Assembly: GCA_022616055.1 (NCBI GenBank)
Contig: JAKEFM010000179.1
Coordinates: 1-55,341 of the forward strand
DNA: 55,341 nt
Direction of reading: 5' to 3'
Origin: Planctomycetota bacterium
GTDB lineage: Bacteria; Planctomycetota; UBA1135; JAKEFM01
The notes beneath the pieces were generated by a model. That model saw only the letters and a list, made by a program, of their open reading frames with translations. It searched no databases and was not told the DNA's origin. How positions within the stretch are numbered: the stretch's first letter is position 1; each line of letters begins with the position of its first letter. Positions 24,305 through 33,300 of the stretch are shown piece after piece. The position numbers were made by a program, and so were the translations under genes.

Positions 24305-25688
24305 GCGTCGGACGTCCGTCATGATCCTCGGCGCCGCGGGCCTCGTCGCGGCGAGCGGGGTGGCCGCCTCGGTCCTCTGCCACAAGGCGATCCGCGCGGA
24401 GGAGGCGAAGCTCGTCGACCTGCGCGTCGAGATCGGCAAGGCGCGGGACAAGGTCGCGGCGATCCCGGACCGGGAGCGCGAGGCGATCATCGCGCGCGAG
24501 AACCTCGAGGAGGTCGCGAAGATCCTCCCCGACGACACCCAGGTGGAGCTCTTCGTCAAGCGGCTCCAGGACTTCCAGCAGGAGACGGAGGTCGGGATCG
24601 CGAGCCTCGAGAACGTGAGCCCCAAGCGCCAGACGGGGAAGGCGATCCACCCGGTCGGCTACCGGATCAACCTCGACGGCAACCTCTGGCAGTTCCTCGC
24701 CTTCCTCGCCCGGCTCGAGTCCTACGAGCGGTTCGTGCGGGTGCCGCGCTTCAAGATCGCCTCGGGCCCGCGCCCGAAGAACGGCGACTACGAGGCGGTC
24801 AAGCACCGCGTCCAGGTCGAGGTCGAGACCTTCGCCTACAACCGCGGGAAGGGGGACGGCAAGCGCGCCCAGATCCCGCACTACGAGAAGCGCAAGGCCG
24901 AGCTCGCCGAGGAGATCGCCAAGGCGCGCGAGAAGATCGAGGACGTCCCCTACGAGTACCGCGGCCCCCGCGGCCGCCGCGACCCGATGATCGACCCCCG
25001 GCTCCCGAGCGCGACGGCGGGCGGGGCGGGCCTCCCCCTCGACGAGCAGTCGAGCCTCCTCGAGCGCCTGCGCGCCGAGGTCGAGAAGCTGCGCGCCGAG
25101 GTCGACCGCTTCCGCACGACGGGGAACCTGATCGAGCGGGCGGAGCTGCGGCGGGCGATCTCGACGAAGATCGCGGCCCTCACCGACGAGATTGGGAAGA
25201 CGGAGCGGGAGGGGAAGATCGCCTACCTCCCCCTCGCCCGGCGCTTCCGCCGCGAGGTCGCCGAGGGGGTCGCCGAGGCGCGGCGCGCCTTCGAGGCGGT
25301 CATGGCGGAGGGGCCGACGGTCGAGGAGCTGAAGGCGGTCGCCCGCTCCATGCGGGAGGCGCTCGCGACGGGGGACCTCGCCGCCGCGCTCGACCGCTAC
25401 GCCCTCGTCTCCGAGCGGCTGCGCTCCGTCGAGGCCGACCCCACCCGCGCCCCCCTCGCCGCGGAGATCCGCGAGCTCGAGCGGCGCGCCCGGCTCGCGG
25501 AGGAGTTCTCCCGGCTGAAGATCGTGATCTCCGGCGTCGTCGTCCGCCCCGACGGGGCCGTCGCGGTCATCAACGGCCGCACGGTGACGGAGGGGGACAT
25601 GCTCGACGACGACCTGTTCGTGCGACGGATCGGCGTGGAGGAGATCGAGTTCCAGTACCGAGACCTCGTGATCGCGCGGAAGCGCTAG
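24294..25688 (+). CDS. pilO: PilO-like protein with C-terminal PilP-like segment
   Basis: 464 residues, about twice the usual PilO. One membrane helix (about 8-28), a short coiled coil, then the PilO ferredoxin-like core (GYRINLDGNLWQFLAFLARLESYERFVRV). A long Arg/Glu coiled-coil region follows at about 250-400. The end (LKIVISGVVVRPDGAVAVIN, then GRTVTEGD and VRRIGVEEIEF) resembles the small beta domain of PilP/GspC-type secretin contacts. No separate pilP exists between pilO and pilQ, so a fused role is inferred. Overlaps pilN by 11 bases; ribosome site GGAGGAGGGCC. Confidence 0.8.
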   Translation: MAAERRTSVMILGAAGLVAASGVAASVLCHKAIRAEEAKLVDLRVEIGKARDKVAAIPDREREAIIARENLEEVAKILPDDTQVELFVKRLQDFQQETEVGIASLENVSPKRQTGKAIHPVGYRINLDGNLWQFLAFLARLESYERFVRVPRFKIASGPRPKNGDYEAVKHRVQVEVETFAYNRGKGDGKRAQIPHYEKRKAELAEEIAKAREKIEDVPYEYRGPRGRRDPMIDPRLPSATAGGAGLPLDEQSSLLERLRAEVEKLRAEVDRFRTTGNLIERAELRRAISTKIAALTDEIGKTEREGKIAYLPLARRFRREVAEGVAEARRAFEAVMAEGPTVEELKAVARSMREALATGDLAAALDRYALVSERLRSVEADPTRAPLAAEIRELERRARLAEEFSRLKIVISGVVVRPDGAVAVINGRTVTEGDMLDDDLFVRRIGVEEIEFQYRDLVIARKR

Positions 25689-25718
25689 CTCTCGTCCCCC
25701 CCCCGGAGGATCCCCATC

Positions 25719-27638
25719 GTGAGATCGTTCCTGAGTCCCTGGCTGTTCCTGTTCGCCGCGGCGCTCCTGCCGGCCCCCGCCCCGGCCCAGGCGGTGCGCG
25801 AGGCGCTCGTCTCCCTCGACGTGAAGGAGCGGGACCTCCGCGACGTCCTCGACTTCCTGCGGCAGGAGTCGGGGGCGAACATCGTCCTCGACGCCGGCGT
25901 CGAGGAGAAGGTGACCCTCTCCCTCGAGCAGGTCCCCTGGAGGGCGGCGCTCGACCTCGCCGCGGAGCGGGCCGGCTGCGTCGTCGTCGAGCTCGCCCCG
26001 AACCTCTTCAAGGTCGAGAAGCCCCCGCGGGTGACCTTCGCGTTCGAGGACACCGACATCACGAAGGTGATCGACGCGATCGCGAAGATCTCGGGGGCGA
26101 ACATCGTCGTCGCCCCGGAGGTGAAGGGGACGGTGACGATCCGCCTGAAGGACATCCCCTGGCGGGACGCCCTCGAGCAGGTCGTGAAGACCCTCGGGTA
26201 CGTCGTCGTCGAGGAGGCGCGCGGGATCCTGCGGGTCGTGCCCCAGTCGACGCTCCAGACCCAGCTCGAGACCCGCTCCTTCCAGCTGCGCTACCTCCGG
26301 CCGCCGAGCACCTACACCCCGAAGATCGACTCCCCCTACGTCCTGTCCCCGTTCGCGGGGCGCCAGTCGCTCCAGGGGGGAACGGGCGGGGTCGGCGGGG
26401 GCGGCCAGACGGCGGCGGAGCGGGTGAAGAAGGAGTTCAGCCTCCTGCAGGCCCTCCAGAAGACCCTCACCCCGCAGGGGCAGATGGACTACATCGACAA
26501 GCAGAACATCCTGATCGTGCGGGACGTCCCGACCGTCGTCGAGCGGATCGGCGCGATCATCGAGGCGATGGACACGGAGCCGAAGCAGGTCTTCGTCGAC
26601 GTGAAGTTCGTCTCGACGACCGAGAGCGACCTCCTCGACTTCGGCGTGAACTACGGCGACCAGGGGGCGGTCATCCGCGCGAGCGGGGGGCAGGTCCCGA
26701 TCGAGCTCCCCTTCCGCGTGGGGGACCAGGGGTGGGAGGACTCGATCCTCGCGAACCCCTCCGGCGGGCCCTTCTCGAACCTGATCGACGGGGCGGGCAA
26801 CCCCGACAGCTCCGCGAACACCGCGATCCCGACGACGATCTTCGGCGCCCTCTCCTTCACGGAGGTGACCCTCGCGCTTCACCTCCTCAAGCAGGACCGC
26901 AACTCCGAGATCGTCCAGGCGCCCAAGATCATCGCCCTCGACCACCAGCCCGCGACGATCTTCGTCGGGGAGGAGGTCCGCTGGGCGATCGCGCGCGCGG
27001 AGCAGGGGCAGGCGGGAGGGGCCTTCCTCTCGATCGAGGAGGCGCCCGACTCCCCGGTGAAGACCGGCTTCCAGCTCCTCATCATCCCCCACGTCGTCCC
27101 GGGGACGCAGAAGGTCGTCATGGACATCATCCCGAAGCAGGACGCCCTCTCCGGGACGGGCGGGCCGCCGCTGGCGCCGCCGGGCTTCGACGTCTTCCAG
27201 GTCGGGGCGGGGGCGGATGTCGGGGCGGGGGGCCAGATCGCCCTCCCCCGGATCGCCTCGAGCACGATCGCGACGACGATGCTCCTCGAGAGCGGCCAGA
27301 CCGCCGGGATCGGCGGGCTCACCACGGACACGGACCAGTCGCGGGTGACGAAGCTCCCCTGGCTGGGCGACATCCCGATCCTCGGCTGGCTCTTCAAGCA
27401 CGAGCAGCGCACGAAGGACAAGCGGAGCCTCCTCGTCTTCATCACCCCGAGCATCGTGCGCTCCCCCGAGGAGACCGACCTGTTCCTCCGGACGGAGCTC
27501 GAGAAGCGCCAGAAGGCGCTCCAGTCCCGGTTCGAGGGTCTCCTCTCCGGCGGCGTCGTCCCGCCGGGCGGGGAGGCGACCCCCGCCGCCCCCTCGGACC
27601 CGTCGGCGACCTCTCCGCCGGCCGACGCCCGCCCGTAG
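25719..27638 (+). CDS. pilQ: Type IV pilus secretin PilQ
   Basis: 639 residues. Signal peptide LSPWLFLFAAALLPAPAPAQA. Two STN-type domains (about 28-95 and 102-168), each with a DVLDFLRQESGANIV-like pattern. An N-domain carries TLTPQGQMDYIDKQNILIV and KQVFVDVKFVSTTESDLLDFGV. The secretin core (about 370-600) ends with LPWLGDIPILGWLFK and LLVFITPSIV. It forms the outer-membrane pore of the pilus. No lipobox is present. GTG start 30 bases after pilO; a strong hairpin follows the gene. Confidence 0.94.
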   Translation: MRSFLSPWLFLFAAALLPAPAPAQAVREALVSLDVKERDLRDVLDFLRQESGANIVLDAGVEEKVTLSLEQVPWRAALDLAAERAGCVVVELAPNLFKVEKPPRVTFAFEDTDITKVIDAIAKISGANIVVAPEVKGTVTIRLKDIPWRDALEQVVKTLGYVVVEEARGILRVVPQSTLQTQLETRSFQLRYLRPPSTYTPKIDSPYVLSPFAGRQSLQGGTGGVGGGGQTAAERVKKEFSLLQALQKTLTPQGQMDYIDKQNILIVRDVPTVVERIGAIIEAMDTEPKQVFVDVKFVSTTESDLLDFGVNYGDQGAVIRASGGQVPIELPFRVGDQGWEDSILANPSGGPFSNLIDGAGNPDSSANTAIPTTIFGALSFTEVTLALHLLKQDRNSEIVQAPKIIALDHQPATIFVGEEVRWAIARAEQGQAGGAFLSIEEAPDSPVKTGFQLLIIPHVVPGTQKVVMDIIPKQDALSGTGGPPLAPPGFDVFQVGAGADVGAGGQIALPRIASSTIATTMLLESGQTAGIGGLTTDTDQSRVTKLPWLGDIPILGWLFKHEQRTKDKRSLLVFITPSIVRSPEETDLFLRTELEKRQKALQSRFEGLLSGGVVPPGGEATPAAPSDPSATSPPADARP

Positions 27639-27673
27639 GGCCCGGCCGGACGACCCTCCCCCCACTCTTCCAT

Positions 27674-27704
27674 CGGGCGGCGGGCCCGCTCGGCCCGCCG
27701 CCCG
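27674..27704 (+). terminator. GC-rich hairpin after pilQ
   Basis: A perfect 13-bp stem (CGGGCGGCGGGCC with its complement) and a 5-base loop 36 bases after the pilQ stop, followed by TCTTCC. There is no long T run, so it may act with Rho or as a 3' stabiliser. Confidence 0.6.
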
Positions 27705-27720
27705 TCTTCCCGCACGGGCG

Positions 27721-27749
27721 TTGCAAGGGACCCCCGCGTCGCCTATCCT
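27721..27749 (+). promoter_or_regulatory. Promoter for DUF2344-rng
   Basis: TTGCAA (27721-27726), 17-base spacer, TATCCT (27744-27749), directly after the pilQ hairpin. Confidence 0.65.
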
Positions 27750-27790
27750 CCCGCGCCTCGCAGGAGGAGGGGACGTGGGAGGAGTCGGGA

Positions 27791-28432
27791 TTGCGCCAGC
27801 GGATTCGGGTGTCGTACCGGCGGACCGGCGACCTTCGCTTCCTCTCCCAGCTCGACGTCGTCCGGACCGTGGAGCGGAGCGTGCGGCGCTCGGGCCTCCA
27901 GGTCGCCTTCAGCGAAGGGTTTAACCCCAGGGTGCGCCTCTCCTTTTCCCCCGCCCTCCCGACCGGCGTCGAGGCCGGCCGGGCATGGTTTGAACTCCTT
28001 CTGGAGGAGCCGGTTGCGTTGTCCGACGTCCGCCGGCGCCTCGCCACCTCGCTCCCCGGGGGATTCGAGATCCTCGACGTGTCGCCCCCCGAGGCGGGCG
28101 GGGGTCCGGGGAGCCCGATCGTCTACGGGGTCCGCCGCGCCGACGGCGCGGAGGCCCCGATTCCCCCCGAGGCCGTCGAGCGCCTGCGCCCGGAGTTCCC
28201 CTCCCTCGAGGGGCTCCTCGACGTCGCGTGGCGGCCGGAGGGGATCGCGATTCAGATGGAACCGGGCGCCGGCGGAGCACGCCTTCGGGCTGTGCTCGCC
28301 GCGCTCGGCCTGGCGGGCCCCGACGCCCCACCCGTGGTCGTCCGGGCGGCCCTAGGAGACTGCGCTCTTGTCGACGAACGAACTCCCGATCGACCCGATC
28401 GATCCGACGGACGACCCTCGAGACCCGACTGA
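27791..28432 (+). CDS. DUF2344 (TIGR03936) protein
   Basis: 213 residues: RQRIRVSYRRTGDLRFLSQL, RSVRRSGLQVAFSEGFNPR and LSFSPALPTGVE are hallmark motifs of DUF2344. That family is usually encoded beside, or fused to, a radical SAM protein and next to RNase E/G. The RNase gene follows here, but no radical SAM gene precedes it; pilQ does. TTG at 27791 has GGAGGA eight bases before. The last 65 bases overlap the RNase gene in another frame. The biochemical role of the family is not established. Confidence 0.85.
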   Translation: MRQRIRVSYRRTGDLRFLSQLDVVRTVERSVRRSGLQVAFSEGFNPRVRLSFSPALPTGVEAGRAWFELLLEEPVALSDVRRRLATSLPGGFEILDVSPPEAGGGPGSPIVYGVRRADGAEAPIPPEAVERLRPEFPSLEGLLDVAWRPEGIAIQMEPGAGGARLRAVLAALGLAGPDAPPVVVRAALGDCALVDERTPDRPDRSDGRPSRPD

Positions 28433-30308
28433 GGGAGGCGCGCCCGCGCCCGAGGGCGCGCCCCCCGTGGACGTCCTCCCCCCCGAAGTGACGGAGAAGG
28501 GGGCGCCGGCGAGGGGCGCACCCCCGCAGCCCGGGGAGGCCCCGCGGCGCCGGGGGCGACGGCGCGGAGGGAGGCGCCGGCGAAGGAAGGGGGGCGCGCC
28601 GGCACCCGGCGTCCCGGTGCCTCCGGCCGGAGGGCCGCCCGCCGCGCCGGGGGAGGGCTCCGCGGAGAGGGTCGAGGCCGAGGAGGACGCCGAGGCGGCG
28701 GAGGGTCCCCGCGAGGAGACCCCCAAGCGCGACTACCGGCTCCTCCTCAACACGACCGACCCCGAGCAGGCGCGCGCGGCGCTCGTGCGCGGGATGGAGC
28801 TCGAGCAGCTCCTCGTCGACCTCGCCTCCCGCGTCTCCTACCTCGGCAACATCTACCGGGGCCGGCTCGTCAACGTGGAGCCCTCGATCGGGGCGGCCTT
28901 CGTCGACTTCGGCGCCGCGAAGAACGGGTTCCTCCACACGAACGACGTCCTCCCCGCCTACGGCCAGCCGGGGTTCCGGACGGTCGACCTCCCGCGGGCG
29001 AAGGCCGGGGCCGGCGAGGGGCCCGAGGCCCTGCGGGCGGTCTTCGAGGGGGACAACGGCGAGGAGGGGCGCCCGGTCGAGCGCCCCCCGATCCAGCAGC
29101 TCCTGCGCCGCGGGCAGGAGGTCGTCGTCCAGGTGACGAAGGACGGGATCGGCGCGAAGGGCTCGGCGCTGACGACCTACGTCTCGATCCCGGGCCGCTA
29201 CCTCGTCCTGATGCCGAGCCTCTCCCGGTGCGGCGTCTCCCGCAAGATCGCCGACGAGAAGGAGCGGCGCCGGCTGCGCAAGCTCCTCGAGGCGCTCGCC
29301 CCCCCTCCCGAGGTCGGCTTCATCATCCGGACGGCGGGGGAGGGGAGGACGCGCCGGGAGCTCGAGCAGGACCTCGGCTACCTCCTGCGCGTCTGGGAGG
29401 CCTTCCACCGGCGCCTCTCCTCCGGCCCCACCCCCTCCCTCCTCTACGAGGAGACCGACCTCGTCACGCGCGCGATGCGCGACCTCTACACGCCGGAGGT
29501 GCGGGAGATCGTCGTCGACTCCCCCGACGTCGAGCGGCGGGTGCGCGAGTTCCTCGAGCGCTACGCCCCGCGGGCCTCGACCGAGGTGAAGCTCCACGCC
29601 GCCCCCGTCCCCCTCTTCCACGCCTACGGGGTCGAGGTCGACTTCGAGCGCACCTTCGCGCGCAAGGTGAACCTCCCCTCCGGGGGCTCGATCGTCTTCG
29701 ACCAGGCGGAGGCCCTCGTCGCGATCGACGTCAACTCCGGCCGCTACCGCAAGGAGTCGGACCTCGAGGAGACCGCCTACCGCACGAACCTCGAGGCGAT
29801 CCCCGAGATCGTCCGCCAGATGCGGCTGCGCGACCTCGGCGGGCAGATCGTGATCGACTTCATCGACATGATGCAGGCGCGCCACCGCCGGGAGGTCGAG
29901 CGCGCCCTGCGCGAGGCGCTGCGGGACGACCGCGCGCGGGTCCGGATCGGGCGGATCGGCCCCTTCGGGCTGATCGAGATGACGCGCCAGCGGCTCGGGC
30001 CGGGCCTGAAGACGGCGATGTACGCCCCCTGCCTCACCTGCGGGGGCTCGGGGGCCGTGCGCACGGCGGAGACCGCCGCCATCCAGATCCTGCGGGAGGT
30101 CCAGGCGGCCGCCGCGCGGCGGCGCGGGGGGACGATCGAGGTCACGGTCCACCCCGACGTCGAGCAGTACCTCGCGAACGTCAAGCGCCGCGCGCTCCTC
30201 GACATCGAGGCCCGCCTCGACCGGGGGATCCTCGTCCTCGCGGACCGGAGGCTCCCGCCCGGCGAGTACCGGGTGAGGGTCCCCGGATCCGAGGGGAGGG
30301 AGGGGTGA
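28368..30308 (+). CDS. rng: Ribonuclease E/G family protein
   Basis: 646 residues. The first ~120 are Pro/Arg-rich and disordered (RGGRRRRRKGGAP). The catalytic part follows: an S1-like region (VSYLGNIYRGRLVNVEPSIG, AAFVDFGAAKNGFLH), then the DNase-I-like core. Its metal Asp residues are in VAIDVNSGRY and IVIDFIDM, and the zinc-link CLTCGGSG comes next. It processes rRNA and decays mRNA. Starts at TTG 28368 with TAGGAG upstream, inside the DUF2344 gene. It precedes rplU-rpmA-obgE. Confidence 0.93.
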   Translation: MSTNELPIDPIDPTDDPRDPTEGGAPAPEGAPPVDVLPPEVTEKGAPARGAPPQPGEAPRRRGRRRGGRRRRRKGGAPAPGVPVPPAGGPPAAPGEGSAERVEAEEDAEAAEGPREETPKRDYRLLLNTTDPEQARAALVRGMELEQLLVDLASRVSYLGNIYRGRLVNVEPSIGAAFVDFGAAKNGFLHTNDVLPAYGQPGFRTVDLPRAKAGAGEGPEALRAVFEGDNGEEGRPVERPPIQQLLRRGQEVVVQVTKDGIGAKGSALTTYVSIPGRYLVLMPSLSRCGVSRKIADEKERRRLRKLLEALAPPPEVGFIIRTAGEGRTRRELEQDLGYLLRVWEAFHRRLSSGPTPSLLYEETDLVTRAMRDLYTPEVREIVVDSPDVERRVREFLERYAPRASTEVKLHAAPVPLFHAYGVEVDFERTFARKVNLPSGGSIVFDQAEALVAIDVNSGRYRKESDLEETAYRTNLEAIPEIVRQMRLRDLGGQIVIDFIDMMQARHRREVERALREALRDDRARVRIGRIGPFGLIEMTRQRLGPGLKTAMYAPCLTCGGSGAVRTAETAAIQILREVQAAAARRRGGTIEVTVHPDVEQYLANVKRRALLDIEARLDRGILVLADRRLPPGEYRVRVPGSEGREG

Positions 30309-30319
30309 GCCCGCGATCG

Positions 30320-30347
30320 TTGACCTGCGGGGCGCGCCCGGTATCCT
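30320..30347 (+). promoter_or_regulatory. Promoter for rplU-rpmA-obgE
   Basis: TTGACC (30320-30325), 16-base spacer, TATCCT (30342-30347). Predicted start near 30354, about 17 bases before the rplU GTG. Confidence 0.7.
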
Positions 30348-30370
30348 CTTCGCCCCTTCCATCCCCGCCC

Positions 30371-30685
30371 GTGTACGCCGTCATCCGCGATCGGAATCGA
30401 AACTACACCGTCCGCCCCGGGGACGAGATCCGCATCGACCTGCGCGAGGACCTCGCGCCCGGGGCGGAGATCTCCTTCGAGGCGGTCGTGGTGGGGGAGG
30501 GGCCCGCGACGCGGGTCGGCCGCCCCACCGTCCCGGGGGTGAAGGTCCTCGGGGAGGTCCGCGGTCCGGCGAAGGGGGAGAAGCTGGTCGTCTACCGCTG
30601 GAGGCATCGGCACGGGTTCCGGAAGAAGAACGGACACCGCCAGAAGTACCTGGCGGTCCGGATCCGCGAGATCCGCACGGAGTGA
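30371..30685 (+). CDS. rplU: Ribosomal protein bL21
   Basis: 104 residues: [21 protein letters not shown] at the start and [20 protein letters not shown] in the RNA-binding loop are typical of bL21 (usual form KRRKNYRRKxGHRQ). GTG at 30371. Four bases separate it from rpmA. Confidence 0.96.
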   Translation: MYAVIRDRNRNYTVRPGDEIRIDLREDLAPGAEISFEAVVVGEGPATRVGRPTVPGVKVLGEVRGPAKGEKLVVYRWRHRHGFRKKNGHRQKYLAVRIREIRTE

Positions 30686-30689
30686 CCCC

Positions 30690-30953
30690 ATGGCGCACAA
30701 GAAGGGACAGGGGGCGACCCGCAACGGACGCGACTCGAACCCGCAGTACCGCGGCGTGAAGTGCTACGGCGGGGAGCGGGTGCGGGCGGGTTGGATCCTC
30801 GTGCGCCAGTGCGGGACGCCCCTCCGGCCGGGTTCGGGGGTGGGGCGGGGGAAGGACGACACGCTCTTCGCGCTGCGCGACGGGGTCCTGCGGTACCAGG
30901 ACAACGGCCGCGTGCACGTCGACCCCGTCGCCTCGACCGCCGCGGCGAGCTGA
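30690..30953 (+). CDS. rpmA: Ribosomal protein bL27
   Basis: 87 residues: [20 protein letters not shown], then [19 protein letters not shown] and [13 protein letters not shown]. The N-terminus is the form that needs no cleavage. Second gene of the L21-L27-Obg group. Confidence 0.97.
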   Translation: MAHKKGQGATRNGRDSNPQYRGVKCYGGERVRAGWILVRQCGTPLRPGSGVGRGKDDTLFALRDGVLRYQDNGRVHVDPVASTAAAS

Positions 30954-30986
30954 CGGCGGCGGCGGGGCGGCCGCGTCCGAGGGGCC

Positions 30987-31988
30987 GTGTTCCGCGACGA
31001 GGCATGGGTCACGGTCCGCGGGGGGCGCGGCGGGGACGGGATCGCGACCTTCAGGCGGGAGAAGTACGTCCCCCGGGGAGGCCCCTCCGGCGGGGACGGG
31101 GGCCGCGGGGGGGACGTCACCCTCCTCGTCGACCCGTCCGTCACGACGCTCCTCGACTTCGTCCGCCGGAGGGAGTGGGCCGCCGGCTCCGGCAAGCGCG
31201 GAGGCTCCGCGCTCAAGCATGGATCGGACGGCGCAAGCCTGCTCTTGCGCGTCCCCCAGGGAACGGTCGTCCGCGACGGGGAGCGCGGCCACGTGCTCCG
31301 CGACCTCGCGGGCCCGGGCGAGTCCCTCCTCGTCGCCCGCGGAGGCCGGGGCGGGAAGGGGAACGCCCGCTTCAAGTCGGCGACGAACCGGACCCCGCGC
31401 CGGTTCGAGAAGGGGGAGCCGGGGGAGAGCCGGCGCTTGCGCCTGGAGCTCAAGCTCATCGCCGACGTCGGCCTCGTCGGCCTCCCGAACGCGGGGAAGT
31501 CGACCCTGCTGCGGCGGATCTCGGCGGCCCGGCCGAAGGTCGCGGCCTACCCCTTCACGACGCTCTCCCCGGTCCTCGGGATCGTCGAGGTGGAGGAGGG
31601 CCGCTCCCTCGTCTTCGCGGACATCCCCGGCCTGATCGAGGGGGCGCACCGCGGCAAGGGGCTCGGGGACGCCTTCCTCCGGCACGTCGAGAGGACGCGC
31701 CTCCTCCTCCACCTCGTCGACGCGAGCGGCGAGGCCCCCCTCCCGCCGCCCGACGCCCACGCCGTCGTGACGAAGGAGCTGCGCGCCTACTCGAAGGCGC
31801 TGCTCGACCGCCCGCGGATCGTCGTCGCGACGAAGATGGACGACCCCTCCGCGGAGGAGGGGGCGTCGTCCCTCGAGCGGGCGCTGCGCGAGAAGGTCCT
31901 GCGGGTGAGCGCGGTCACGGGGAGGGGTCTCGAGGACCTCCTCCGCGCCGTCCTCGAGGCCCTCCCCCCGCGCACCGAGCCGGTTTAG
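30987..31988 (+). CDS. obgE: GTPase ObgE/CgtA
   Basis: 333 residues. The Gly-rich Obg domain (about 1-155; GGRGGDGIATFRREKYVPRG, GGRGGKGNARF) precedes the G domain: G1 GLPNAGKST, G3 DIPGLIEGA, G4 ATKMD in place of N-K-x-D. The sequence ends soon after the G domain, with no OCT domain. It acts in 50S assembly. GTG at 30987. Confidence 0.95.
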   Translation: MFRDEAWVTVRGGRGGDGIATFRREKYVPRGGPSGGDGGRGGDVTLLVDPSVTTLLDFVRRREWAAGSGKRGGSALKHGSDGASLLLRVPQGTVVRDGERGHVLRDLAGPGESLLVARGGRGGKGNARFKSATNRTPRRFEKGEPGESRRLRLELKLIADVGLVGLPNAGKSTLLRRISAARPKVAAYPFTTLSPVLGIVEVEEGRSLVFADIPGLIEGAHRGKGLGDAFLRHVERTRLLLHLVDASGEAPLPPPDAHAVVTKELRAYSKALLDRPRIVVATKMDDPSAEEGASSLERALREKVLRVSAVTGRGLEDLLRAVLEALPPRTEPV

Positions 31989-32069
31989 TCCGGGCCTCCG
32001 GCGAGCCGAAACCCCCTCTCGGCATCGTCCCCCCTCCCCGCGGGAGTCGGGTCGACCCGGAGGACGCCC

Positions 32070-33179
32070 GTGGAACTCGAAGGCCTGCTCGCGACGCTGG
32101 TCCAGGAAGGCGGCTCGGACCTGATCCTGAAGACGGGGGGATACCCCGCGATGCGAGCGCGGGGGCTCGTGCGCTACATCGCGGACGAGCGCGTCGACCG
32201 CGTCTTCGCGGAGACGGTGCGCACGCGCCTCCTCGACGGCAACGCCCTCGCCTCCCTCCAGGCGAAGGGGGCGGCCGACATCTCCTTCGACGTGAAGGAG
32301 ATCGGGCGCTTCCGCGTGAACGCCTTCCGGCAGAACGGGGAGCCCTCCTTCGTCTTCCGGCACGTCAACCGGGTGATCCCCTCCTTCAAGGAGCTCCACC
32401 TCCCCGTCGACCAGCTCCAGCGGCTCGCCTCCCTGCAGCGCGGGCTCGTCCTCGCGACGGGGGTCGCCGGCTCCGGGAAGTCGACCTCCCTCGCCGCGAT
32501 GATCGAGTTCGTCAACCGGACGCTGAACCGGCACATCGTCACGATCGAGGACCCGATCGAGTTCGTCTTCGAGGACAAGCTCTCCGTCGTGAACCAGCGC
32601 GAGATCGGGCTCGACTGCCCCGACTTCTCGATCGCCCTCAAGCACGCGGTGCGGCAGGCCCCCGACATGATCCTGATCGGGGAGATGCGGGACCGCGAGA
32701 CGATCGAGTCGGCGATCCACGCCGCGGAGACGGGGCACCTCGTCCTCTCCACCCTCCACACGGTGAACGCGGTCCAGACGGTCGAGCGGATCATCCTCTA
32801 CTTCCCCCCCCACGAGCACGCCCTGATCCGGCAGCAGCTCGCCCTGAACCTCGCGGGGGTCGTCTCCCAGCGCCTCCTGCGCACGAAGGACGGCCGCCAG
32901 GTGATGCCGGCCGTCGAGCTGATGATGTCCTCCCCGACCGTCCGCGAGATCCTCATCGAGGGGCGCACGCGGGAGCTCCCCCGCGCGCTCGCGGAGGGGA
33001 GCTACTACGGGACGATGACCTTCAACCAGAGCCTGCGCCGCCTCGTCGAGGCCGGGAACGTGACCCTGGACGAGGCGATCGCCGCCTCGGACAACCCCGA
33101 CGAGCTGAAGATGCAGCTGCGCGGCATCACCCCGGGGGTCCAGGAGCGGCAGTTCGCCGGCCGGGCTCCCGGGAAGTAG
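32070..33179 (+). CDS. PilT/PilU-like pilus retraction ATPase
   Basis: 369 residues: LLATLVQEGGSDLILKTGGY (N-terminal PAS-like part), Walker A GVAGSGKST, Asp box VTIEDPIEF, Walker B MILIGEMRDRETIE and His box GHLVLSTLHT. The AIRNLIRE-type retraction motif is not clear, and the FRxNxFRQ pattern leans to PilU. It hydrolyses ATP to retract pili. Starts at GTG 32070. A second retraction-type ATPase lies at 50342-51403. Confidence 0.88.
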   Translation: MELEGLLATLVQEGGSDLILKTGGYPAMRARGLVRYIADERVDRVFAETVRTRLLDGNALASLQAKGAADISFDVKEIGRFRVNAFRQNGEPSFVFRHVNRVIPSFKELHLPVDQLQRLASLQRGLVLATGVAGSGKSTSLAAMIEFVNRTLNRHIVTIEDPIEFVFEDKLSVVNQREIGLDCPDFSIALKHAVRQAPDMILIGEMRDRETIESAIHAAETGHLVLSTLHTVNAVQTVERIILYFPPHEHALIRQQLALNLAGVVSQRLLRTKDGRQVMPAVELMMSSPTVREILIEGRTRELPRALAEGSYYGTMTFNQSLRRLVEAGNVTLDEAIAASDNPDELKMQLRGITPGVQERQFAGRAPGK

Positions 33180-33288
33180 GGGGCCCCCGCCCGTCCCCCG
33201 CTGCCCGTCCAACGGATCCGGGGGAGGAGCCCGGGAATAGGGAAGGCGGGGGGACCGTCTCGGGGGGCGTGGCTCCGCTCCCCAGGGG

Positions 33289-33294
33289 TACAAT
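33289..33294 (+). promoter_or_regulatory. -10 element before the PDZ protein
   Basis: TACAAT, with no convincing -35. The predicted transcription start near 33301 coincides with the first codons of the PDZ gene, which has no canonical start codon. Confidence 0.45.
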
Positions 33295-33300
33295 CCGGCG

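Noticed and set aside
24147-27665. Minus-strand open frame of about 1170 codons opposite pilO and pilQ
   Set aside because: Composition is Asp/Arg/Leu-rich shadow of the pilus genes, with no ribosome site or recognisable domain.
27674-27704. The hairpin after pilQ as a mobile-element terminal repeat
   Set aside because: It is a single local stem-loop with a 5-base loop and there is no transposase or matching distant copy.
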